Of a stretch of DNA of 64,000 nucleotides, positions 57,392 to 64,000 are shown piece after piece (positions within the stretch are counted from its first letter, which is position 1; every line of letters starts with the position of its first letter). Location: NCBI GenBank assembly GCA_900769945.1, contig CAAGIO010000028.1, positions 62,001 through 126,000 on the forward strand, given 5' to 3'. This DNA is from Bacteroidales bacterium (GTDB lineage Bacteria > Bacteroidota > Bacteroidia > Bacteroidales > F082). A program made the position numbers and the translations under genes. The notes under the pieces were generated by a model. It searched no databases. It saw only the letters and a list, made by a program, of their open reading frames with translations, and had not been told where the DNA came from.

Positions 57392-59917
57392 ATGAAAAAA
57401 AGATTTTTGTTTGTTCTTTTGCTTCTTGTATCTGTATGTGTCTCGGCTCAGGAAAAGGACCTTGATGCAATGATGCAACAAAGAAATGAATATTATTTCT
57501 CTTTCAAATTGAATGCTGACGATGATCTCTCTAAAATCGCCCGTACAATTTCTGTCGATAAGGTTGATGGTGACGTGGTTGTTGCCTATGCTAACAACCT
57601 GAATTTCATGGAATTTAATAAGCTTGGTCATGATATTACCTTATTAACACCCCCGTCGTTGGTAGAAGAACATCGTATGTTTGACGGTAACAGCCGCGCT
57701 ACTTACGAGTGGGACTCATATCCAACATACGAGGCTTATGAGGAGATGATGTTTGATTTCGCTCAAAATCACCCGGATAAGTGTGAAATCATCACTCTTG
57801 GAACATTGTCAAGCAATAGAAAAATCCTTGTGGCACATATTAATAATGGTGTGTCAGATGGTAAACCTAAATTCCTCTATACCTCAACAATACATGGTGA
57901 TGAGACAACCGGCTATATCATGATGCTCAGGCTCATTGACTATCTCCTTGAAAACCAAACGCTTCCTGAGGTGCAGAATGTACTTGATAATATCGATTTG
58001 TTCGTCTGCCCTAACACAAACCCAGACGGTACTTATCATGGTGGTAATAATACCGTTAACGGTGCTACTCGAGCAAACGCACAAGGCATTGATATGAATA
58101 GGAATTTCCCAGACATGAATGATGGTCCTCACCCCGATGGTAATCCTTATGCTACTGAAACAGAATGGCTTATGGATTTTGCCCAAAACTATCAGTTTAC
58201 TATGGCAGCTAATTATCATGGTGGTGCCGAAGTCATGAATTATCCTTGGGACAACGAAACAGATCTTCATGTTGATGATGCTTGGTGGCAACTGGTGTCA
58301 CGTGAATATGCTGATTTGTGCCATCAGGTTAATCCTAATTATATGACTTTCATGAATAATGGTATCACTAACGGCGCACAATGGTATATGATTGGCGGCG
58401 GCCGTCAAGATTATATGAACTATTATCACAAATGCCGTGAAGTCACTATTGAATGCTCCGATACAAAATGCCCTTCTGGCAGCCAGCTCCCTAACTTCTG
58501 GAATATCAATAAAAACTCTATCTTTGCCTATATGAACCAATGCCTTTATGGTATCCATGGAGTGGTGACCGATATGAATACAGGTGCCCCAGTAAGTGCA
58601 ACAATATCAATATCAAACCATGATAATGACTATTCTGTTGTCGAGAGCCAGATGCCTGCTGGTGACTTCCATCGTCCAATAAAAGGCGGAACTTATAATG
58701 TTGTTGTGACGGCTAACGGCTATTACCCTTTCCAGCAGACAGTCACTGTCGCCGATGGCCAGACTGTAGTACTTAATGTTGCCCTCGAACCGGGTGAAGG
58801 ACTTATTGCCGACTTTAACGTTAGCTCAACAAATGTCGCTAATGGTGGGGTTGTTAATTTCACCGACGCCTCTTGGGGTATTGGTATTAACAGTTGGAGC
58901 TGGGAGTTCGAAGGTGCAGAACCTTCAACATCATCAGTCCAGAATCCTCAGGGAATAAGATATTCTGAAAACGGCGTCTTCGGTGTGCGCCTTACCGTTA
59001 CAAACGAAAACGGACTGACAGACACTAAGTATTCCGAAGGTCTGATCACTGTAATGAACTCAGTAAATATGCACGCTGGTGAAGAGACGACATGCTCCTC
59101 TTTGTTCTATGATGATGGCGGACCAAACTCGAACTATAGCGATAATAGAAATTACACACTTACCTTCTTCCCTGATACTGAAGGTGCAAAGATAAAAGTC
59201 GATTTCCTTTCATTTAATACAGAATCGAATTATGACTATCTCAAAATTTATGACGGCACCTCGACATCATCGGCCATGATAGGCTCTTATACTGGCGGCA
59301 ACAGCCCCGGTACTGTGGTCGCCTCTAACGCTCAAGGTGCCTTGACCTTTAACTTCACATCTGACTCGTACTCCTCGGAACCTGGCTGGGAGGCTGTAGT
59401 AAGCTGCTCCGGACTCCCACTCGAGGTGTATGCTCAAGCAGAATCCGACACCTTATGCCCCGGTGAATCAATGCATCTGAATGCTGTCGTGTCAGGCGGA
59501 AACGGCAACTTCACTTTTGACTGGTCACCAAAGGAAAACCTTGACGACTTCTCATCAATGAACCCTGTGTTCACCGCCCCTGAAAACGGTGAGTTCACAT
59601 ACGTGGTGACCGTATCAGATGGAGAAAAGACAAACTCTGCCTCGGTCTCCTTCTTCGTGGCGGACTGCCTCTCAACAGATGAGCAGCCCGAAATGGAGAT
59701 AGGCGTCTTTCCTAACCCGTCATCATCAACCATTCAAATAATGCTCGACCATGAGTGCCAATATGTAGAAATATCTATGTTTAACAACTTGGGACAAATG
59801 GTTAAGGCTGTTGTTAACTCGACGGATATTAGTGTTGAAGACTTGGCTTCTGGCGTTTATCTCGTCCGTATCGATGTTGACGGCAAACAGTTCTTTAGAA
59901 AGATATTTGTGGAATAA
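57392..59917 (+). CDS. T9SS-exported M14 zinc carboxypeptidase
   Basis: An 841-residue multidomain protein with signal peptide (MKKRFLFVLLLLVSVCVSAQ). The M14 carboxypeptidase domain (about 105-390) has the zinc ligands His168 and Glu171 (HGDE) and His276 (NYHGG), the substrate Arg in MNRNFPD, and catalytic Glu354 (REVTIECSD). A carboxypeptidase-regulatory-like domain follows (about 390-465), a PKD-like domain, a CUB-like domain (about 560-680, GPNSNYSDNRNYTLTFFP), a second PKD domain and a type A sorting domain (GVFPNPSSSTIQIM to KQFFRKIFVE). Likely cleaves C-terminal residues of proteins outside the cell. Confidence 0.93.
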   Translation: MKKRFLFVLLLLVSVCVSAQEKDLDAMMQQRNEYYFSFKLNADDDLSKIARTISVDKVDGDVVVAYANNLNFMEFNKLGHDITLLTPPSLVEEHRMFDGNSRATYEWDSYPTYEAYEEMMFDFAQNHPDKCEIITLGTLSSNRKILVAHINNGVSDGKPKFLYTSTIHGDETTGYIMMLRLIDYLLENQTLPEVQNVLDNIDLFVCPNTNPDGTYHGGNNTVNGATRANAQGIDMNRNFPDMNDGPHPDGNPYATETEWLMDFAQNYQFTMAANYHGGAEVMNYPWDNETDLHVDDAWWQLVSREYADLCHQVNPNYMTFMNNGITNGAQWYMIGGGRQDYMNYYHKCREVTIECSDTKCPSGSQLPNFWNINKNSIFAYMNQCLYGIHGVVTDMNTGAPVSATISISNHDNDYSVVESQMPAGDFHRPIKGGTYNVVVTANGYYPFQQTVTVADGQTVVLNVALEPGEGLIADFNVSSTNVANGGVVNFTDASWGIGINSWSWEFEGAEPSTSSVQNPQGIRYSENGVFGVRLTVTNENGLTDTKYSEGLITVMNSVNMHAGEETTCSSLFYDDGGPNSNYSDNRNYTLTFFPDTEGAKIKVDFLSFNTESNYDYLKIYDGTSTSSAMIGSYTGGNSPGTVVASNAQGALTFNFTSDSYSSEPGWEAVVSCSGLPLEVYAQAESDTLCPGESMHLNAVVSGGNGNFTFDWSPKENLDDFSSMNPVFTAPENGEFTYVVTVSDGEKTNSASVSFFVADCLSTDEQPEMEIGVFPNPSSSTIQIMLDHECQYVEISMFNNLGQMVKAVVNSTDISVEDLASGVYLVRIDVDGKQFFRKIFVE

Positions 59918-59969
59918 TTACTTACAATAAAAAACGATAATTGTCGTTATTTTGAAACTAAAAAATGCG

Positions 59970-59977
59970 TAATTTTG
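59970..59977 (+). promoter_or_regulatory. -7 promoter element of bamD
   Basis: TAATTTTG is separated from the ATG at 59982 by only CAGC, so the transcript may be leaderless, as for the chromate transporter pair. Confidence 0.55.
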
Positions 59978-59981
59978 CAGC

Positions 59982-60791
59982 ATGCTAAAAAATGGACTTC
60001 TAATATCGGCCTTGATTGTTGTAATGTGTTGCTTTTCATGCAGCTCATACAATAAACTGTTGAAAAGCTCTGATTATGTGGCTAAATATAATGCGGCTAT
60101 CTCATATTATGAGAAGGGCAATTATGATCGCGCTTTACAGCTGTTCGACCTGTTGCAAGTTCAATATAGGGGAAAGCCTGAAGGTGATACTATCTCCTTC
60201 CTCACCGCTGAATGCTATTATTATAAGGAGGACTTCCTCATTGCAAGCCATTATTATAAACGCTATGTTAGTAATTACGCATTCTCGGATAGGGCAGAAG
60301 ATGCTTTGTACAAAAGCGCGATGTGTTATTATTACCTCTCGCCCAAAATCTCTCTCGACCAATCGGATACTTATACCGCCATCAGCGAATTCCAGACGTT
60401 CACCGACATGTATCCGAAGAGCCTGAAAGTACCCGAAGCTAACGCAAAAATCGACACCCTAAGGATGAAGATTGAAAATAAGGACTATAACACATGCCTC
60501 CTCTATTTCAAGATGGAAGAATTTCAAGCGGCTATCACCACCTTCGAGTCGTTCCTTAAAGAGTATCCTTCAACATCACACCGCGAGGAGATACTGTATT
60601 TTATGGTTATCAACTACTATAATTATGCGGAGAACAGCGTCACCTCAAAACAGCGTGAACGTTATGAACTCGCTCTGGAGAAATATAATACCTTGTGCTA
60701 TGTGTTCCCCGAAAGCCCTTATATCAAAGAACTAACATCTATTGTGGATAAGATTAATCTGAAGTTAAATAAACAAAAACAAATAAATTAA
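59982..60791 (+). CDS. bamD: Outer-membrane protein assembly factor BamD
   Basis: A 269-residue lipoprotein with lipobox CCFSC (Cys21) and several TPR units (YVAKYNAAISYYEKGNYDRALQLF; CYYYKEDFLIASHYYKRYV; YFKMEEFQAAITTFESFLKEYP). BamD anchors the BAM complex that inserts beta-barrel proteins. It lies directly upstream of the omega-like subunit gene. Confidence 0.93.
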   Translation: MLKNGLLISALIVVMCCFSCSSYNKLLKSSDYVAKYNAAISYYEKGNYDRALQLFDLLQVQYRGKPEGDTISFLTAECYYYKEDFLIASHYYKRYVSNYAFSDRAEDALYKSAMCYYYLSPKISLDQSDTYTAISEFQTFTDMYPKSLKVPEANAKIDTLRMKIENKDYNTCLLYFKMEEFQAAITTFESFLKEYPSTSHREEILYFMVINYYNYAENSVTSKQRERYELALEKYNTLCYVFPESPYIKELTSIVDKINLKLNKQKQIN

Positions 60792-60792
60792 G

Positions 60793-61131
60793 ATGATAGA
60801 TTTTAAAAAAGTAAAAACAGAAACTACTGCAATCACCCGTCAGAAAGACCAGTTTTATGCCGGGACCGGTAACATTTATGAAACCGTGGCTATTCTTTCT
60901 AAAAGAGCTAACCAGATAGCAGCGGAAGAAAAGCAGGAACTCAACAAGAAGATTGAGGAGTTTGCTTCAAACAACGACAGCCTCGAGGAGGTCTTCGAGA
61001 ATAAGGAGCAAATCGATGTCGCAAAGTTCTATGAGAGACTTCCAAAGCCTACACTTATCGCAATCGATGAGTTCCTTCACGATAAGATTTATTACCGTAA
61101 CCCTAACAAGCAACACGAAGGAGACTTCTAA
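60793..61131 (+). CDS. RNA polymerase omega-like subunit (Bacteroidetes Rpb6-type)
   Basis: A 112-residue protein. The region TGNIYETVAILSKRANQIAAEEK carries the ANQI signature of the omega/Rpb6 fold, and the extension KPTLIAIDEFLHDKIYY is characteristic of the Bacteroidetes form. It starts 1 base after bamD, and is followed 13 bases later by coaBC. It is expected to assist RNA polymerase assembly. The order bamD-omega-coaBC-DUF4835-recN is a common Bacteroidetes arrangement in my recollection. Confidence 0.9.
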   Translation: MIDFKKVKTETTAITRQKDQFYAGTGNIYETVAILSKRANQIAAEEKQELNKKIEEFASNNDSLEEVFENKEQIDVAKFYERLPKPTLIAIDEFLHDKIYYRNPNKQHEGDF

Positions 61132-61144
61132 TTAAGGAGGTTCG

Positions 61145-62353
61145 ATGCTGGCCGGAAAGAAAATCCTTATCGGAATTACAGGTAGCATTGCCGCCTATAA
61201 AATTCCCCTTTTAGTGCGTCTCCTTAAAAAGGAAGGTGCTGAGGTTCAAGTTGTTATGACGGAGTCGGCAAAAGAATTCGTAACCCCTCTGACCTTATCC
61301 ACTTTAAGCGAGCTGCCCGTGTTGTCGAAGGGTTTTGACGCTGAAACGGGACAATGGAACAGTCATGTCGAACTTGGATTGTGGGCTGACATAGTTGTGA
61401 TAGCCCCGGCTACAGCGAACACCTTGGCGAAAATGGCTTGCGGAATAGCGGATAACTATCTCCTAACTGTTTGTCTATCAGCTAAATGCCCTATAATGTT
61501 CGCTCCTGCCATGGATCTCGACATGTACAGACATAAGGCAACACAAGATAATATCCGGACACTGATTTCTAGAGGCGCTCTCATGATTGCTCCTGCCTCC
61601 GGCGAACTGGCTTCCGGATTGTGCGGAGAGGGTAGGATGGAGGAACCTCAAGCTATTTTTAATAGAATTAGAGATTTCTTCCTATCAAAACATCGTTTCG
61701 CAGGGAAGAAAGTACTGATTACCGCCGGCCCGACATACGAGGCTATCGACCCCGTACGCTTCATCGGGAACCATAGCTCCGGACTGATGGGTGTGGAAAT
61801 AGCACGCGCCTTCGCCGACCAAGGCGCAGACGTGACACTCGTGCTCGGCCCTTCCTCGGTCAGACCGGAAAGGAATAATATTAATGTCATACCCGTCACC
61901 TCGGCAAAGGAAATGTTCGACGCCACTACTGCGGCATTCCATAACTCTGATATCGCCGTGCTTTGCGCTGCCGTAGCCGACTTCAGACCGGAAACTGTTG
62001 CAGACCACAAGATTAAGAAGAACCCTGATGTAGATGTTCTCACCCTTAAACTTGTAAAAACTGAGGATATTCTGAAATGCCTCGGCCAACATAAGAGAGA
62101 TAACCAACTTCTTGTCGGCTTCGCCTTGGAAACTAACAACGGCATAGAGAATGCTAAGATAAAACTGCATTCTAAAAACTTGGACATGATAGTGCTTAAC
62201 ACTATGAATGAACCGGGCGTCGGATTTAAATTTAATACTAACAAAGTCAGTATTATCACTAAAGATGATGCCGTGCTATCGTTTGAGAAGAAACCTAAAA
62301 ACCAAGTGGCTCTCGATATTTTAAATGTTATCCATCAATCATTTACAAAATAA
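61145..62353 (+). CDS. coaBC: Bifunctional phosphopantothenoylcysteine decarboxylase/phosphopantothenate-cysteine ligase
   Basis: A 402-residue CoA-synthesis enzyme. The N-terminal flavoprotein half (GITGSIAAYKIPLLVRLL; active-site His in WNSHVELGLWAD; PAMDLDMY motif) decarboxylates; the C-terminal half (VLITAGPTYEAIDPVRFIGNHSSG, VLCAAVADFRP, KIKKNP) ligates cysteine. A Shine-Dalgarno AAGGAGG (61134-61140) precedes the ATG. Confidence 0.96.
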   Translation: MLAGKKILIGITGSIAAYKIPLLVRLLKKEGAEVQVVMTESAKEFVTPLTLSTLSELPVLSKGFDAETGQWNSHVELGLWADIVVIAPATANTLAKMACGIADNYLLTVCLSAKCPIMFAPAMDLDMYRHKATQDNIRTLISRGALMIAPASGELASGLCGEGRMEEPQAIFNRIRDFFLSKHRFAGKKVLITAGPTYEAIDPVRFIGNHSSGLMGVEIARAFADQGADVTLVLGPSSVRPERNNINVIPVTSAKEMFDATTAAFHNSDIAVLCAAVADFRPETVADHKIKKNPDVDVLTLKLVKTEDILKCLGQHKRDNQLLVGFALETNNGIENAKIKLHSKNLDMIVLNTMNEPGVGFKFNTNKVSIITKDDAVLSFEKKPKNQVALDILNVIHQSFTK

Positions 62354-62356
62354 ATT

Positions 62357-63271
62357 ATGAAAAAGACCATTCTTTCACTCTGCATTCTGTTCCTCTGCCT
62401 GACAAATGTCTCGCTCGCACAAGAACTTAACTTCTCGGTGACTGTCAATTCAAAACAGGTGGCCGGCACCGACCAACGTGTGTATGAGGCCCTCCAAGAA
62501 GGAATGGTGAATTTCCTAAATAATAGAATCTGGACGAATGTGAAGTTCGAGGATTATGAACGACTTGAAGGCGCAATGGTGGTGACAGTGAAAAATAAAT
62601 CCGGGAACACTATTAGCGCTGACCTTAATGTGGTTCTTCGCCGCCCCGTTTTTAAGTCGAACTATAATACTCCTCTGTTTAATTACATTGATAACGACTT
62701 CGTTTTCGAATACATCGAGTCGCAACCTATGGATTTTACAGAAAACTCCTTCACATCGAATCTTACATCAACTCTCGCATTCTATGCCTATTACTGTCTC
62801 GGTCTTTATTTTGACTCTTTTGGTCCTAATGGAGGTGACGCCTTCTTTAAAGCAGCAGAGGCTATTGTCACCGCCGCTCAAAGCGCGACAGAACCCGGCT
62901 GGAAGGCATTCGATGGAAATAGAAACCGTTATTGGCTACTCGAAAATATGACCAATACCGCCTACCGACCACTACGACAGTATTACTATGAGTATCACCG
63001 CCTTGGCCTTGATGTTATGGGAAATGGTAAAGTCGATGACGGAAGAACATCAATCACAAAGTCCCTCGACTGCGTGAAAAACGTCTTCAACACCAAACCA
63101 AACCTCTACTTCCTCCAAATCCTATGCGATACAAAACGTGACGAATGGAAAAACATCTATTCTAATGGACCTCAACAGGAAAAAACCAAGGCTGTGAATA
63201 TCCTTCGTGATATTGATGCCTCTCACGCAGAAGAATATGAGGAAATACTTAATGCTAAACCTCGATTGTGA
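62357..63271 (+). CDS. DUF4835 domain-containing exported protein
   Basis: A 304-residue protein with signal peptide (MKKTILSLCILFLCLTNVSLAQ). It shows the DUF4835 pattern (LNFSVTVNSKQVAGTDQRVYEAL, ISADLNVVLRRPVFKSNYNTPLFNY, NRYWLLENMTNTAYRPLRQYYYEYHRLGLD), found between coaBC and recN in Bacteroidetes. Function unknown, probably envelope-related. It follows coaBC by 3 bases. Confidence 0.9.
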   Translation: MKKTILSLCILFLCLTNVSLAQELNFSVTVNSKQVAGTDQRVYEALQEGMVNFLNNRIWTNVKFEDYERLEGAMVVTVKNKSGNTISADLNVVLRRPVFKSNYNTPLFNYIDNDFVFEYIESQPMDFTENSFTSNLTSTLAFYAYYCLGLYFDSFGPNGGDAFFKAAEAIVTAAQSATEPGWKAFDGNRNRYWLLENMTNTAYRPLRQYYYEYHRLGLDVMGNGKVDDGRTSITKSLDCVKNVFNTKPNLYFLQILCDTKRDEWKNIYSNGPQQEKTKAVNILRDIDASHAEEYEEILNAKPRL

Positions 63272-63277
63272 TTCCTT

Positions 63278-64000
63278 ATGCTGAGTCGCTTATTAATAAA
63301 TAATTACGCTTTAATAGATTCATTGTCAATATCTTTTGATGATGGATTTAACGTTATTACAGGCGAGACCGGCTCTGGAAAGTCCATACTCCTCGGTGCG
63401 CTCGGCTTCGTAATAGGTGACCGCTCCGACTCTAATGTCATTATCGATGACTCAAGAAAATGTGTCGTAGAAGCCGAATTTATCTTTGATGATGACAGGT
63501 TTAAGCCATTCTTTGATAATTATGACCTCGACTATAGCGCGGAATGCGTGCTCAGAAGAGAACTGTCCCCATCAAAGAAATCCCGCGCCTTTATCAATGA
63601 TACCCCGGTGACTGTTCAGCAACTTAAAGAACTCGGTGGCCAACTCATTGATATCCATTCACAACACGACTCGCTTCTTCTTACTAATCCTGACTTTCAA
63701 CTGAATCTTCTCGATAATGCAGCAAATAATAGCAGCTACTTATTAGAATATTCCTCTCTTTACCGCTCTTTTATCAATACATCAAACGAACTGAAACACC
63801 TTGAGGAATTGAAGCGTAATAGCCTTGCTGAAGCTGATTTCCTTTCCTTCCAACTTGACGAACTTAATAAGGCGAATCTTCAAGATGATGAATATGAAGA
63901 ACTTACACAACGTATTGAACTTCTTGAGAATTCTGAGGATGTGAAAAATCTTCTTCTTCAGTCTGATGCTATTCTTCAGGAATCAAATGACTCGCTCATT
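63278..64000 (+). CDS. recN: DNA repair protein RecN, N-terminal part
   Basis: Open from ATG 63278 to the window end (241 codons visible). Starts MLSRLLINNYALIDSLSISF, with Walker A GETGSGKS at about residue 30, then the SMC-like N-terminal ATPase domain (VVEAEFIFDD, LRRELSPSKKSRAFINDTPV, LIDIHSQHDSLLL) and the beginning of the coiled coil. RecN is an SMC-like protein of double-strand-break repair. It starts 6 bases after DUF4835. Confidence 0.95.
   Translation, partial: MLSRLLINNYALIDSLSISFDDGFNVITGETGSGKSILLGALGFVIGDRSDSNVIIDDSRKCVVEAEFIFDDDRFKPFFDNYDLDYSAECVLRRELSPSKKSRAFINDTPVTVQQLKELGGQLIDIHSQHDSLLLTNPDFQLNLLDNAANNSSYLLEYSSLYRSFINTSNELKHLEELKRNSLAEADFLSFQLDELNKANLQDDEYEELTQRIELLENSEDVKNLLLQSDAILQESNDSLI

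Overview
The window looks like a chromosomal segment from a member of the Bacteroidetes, most likely order Bacteroidales. Four lines of evidence agree. Promoters repeatedly carry the Bacteroidetes -7 element TAnnTTTG, often with a TTG/TTTG about 18-20 bases upstream. Three or four proteins end in a type IX secretion (T9SS) type A sorting domain. Several Bacteroidetes-restricted families are present (DUF4159, DUF4835, DUF3467, the omega-like RNAP subunit, DUF4465). The 2-oxoacid:ferredoxin oxidoreductase points to an anaerobe. T9SS substrates argue against typical gut Bacteroides and for a Porphyromonadaceae/Paludibacteraceae-like or uncultured lineage; this placement is inference.

Layout. 1-8.1 kb: end of a long-chain acyl-CoA synthetase, a split chromate transporter pair, an orphan response regulator with a degenerate receiver, a TIGR04076/ABC-F pair, two poorly characterised genes and a Nudix hydrolase. 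8.4-11.5 kb: a Fur-family regulator, rpsU and a secreted dipeptidyl peptidase IV. 11.6-11.8 kb: two tRNA-Val genes. 12.3-19.5 kb (minus strand): a large T9SS surface protein preceded by a cobalamin riboswitch, an AspT/YidE-like transporter with a small membrane protein and a LysR regulator, then a GNAT/AraC pair. 19.7-25.4 kb: an aminotransferase, a four-subunit 2-oxoacid:ferredoxin oxidoreductase, a Xer recombinase and a hibernation factor.

25.4-39.0 kb is the core information-processing block: five tRNAs, tuf, tRNA-Trp, secE, nusG, rplK, rplA, rplJ, rplL, rpoB, rpoC, followed after a terminator by a DUF3467 gene. Next comes pyrB-pyrI on the minus strand. Its leader holds a U-rich intrinsic terminator inside a short Phe-rich open reading frame, which strongly resembles the enterobacterial pyrL UTP-sensing attenuator.

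41.1-51.4 kb is an AT-rich accessory block of five co-oriented genes for exported proteins: a lipoprotein, a T9SS protein, an adhesin/tail-fibre-like protein, a very small T9SS protein with a YD motif, and a 2095-residue SpvB/FG-GAP/RHS protein. 51.4-64 kb returns to housekeeping genes: argS, rsmE, DUF4159, a zinc-ribbon protein, an MBL-fold hydrolase, DUF6913-dapA, a secreted M14 carboxypeptidase, then bamD, an omega-like subunit, coaBC, DUF4835 and the start of recN.

The strongest leads for new biology are three. First, the B12 riboswitch whose core is perfectly complementary over 12 nt to the leader just before the T9SS/DUF4465 gene. Second, the pyrL-like attenuator. Third, the five-gene exported RHS cluster. 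All family assignments come from reading the protein sequences; no database search was run.
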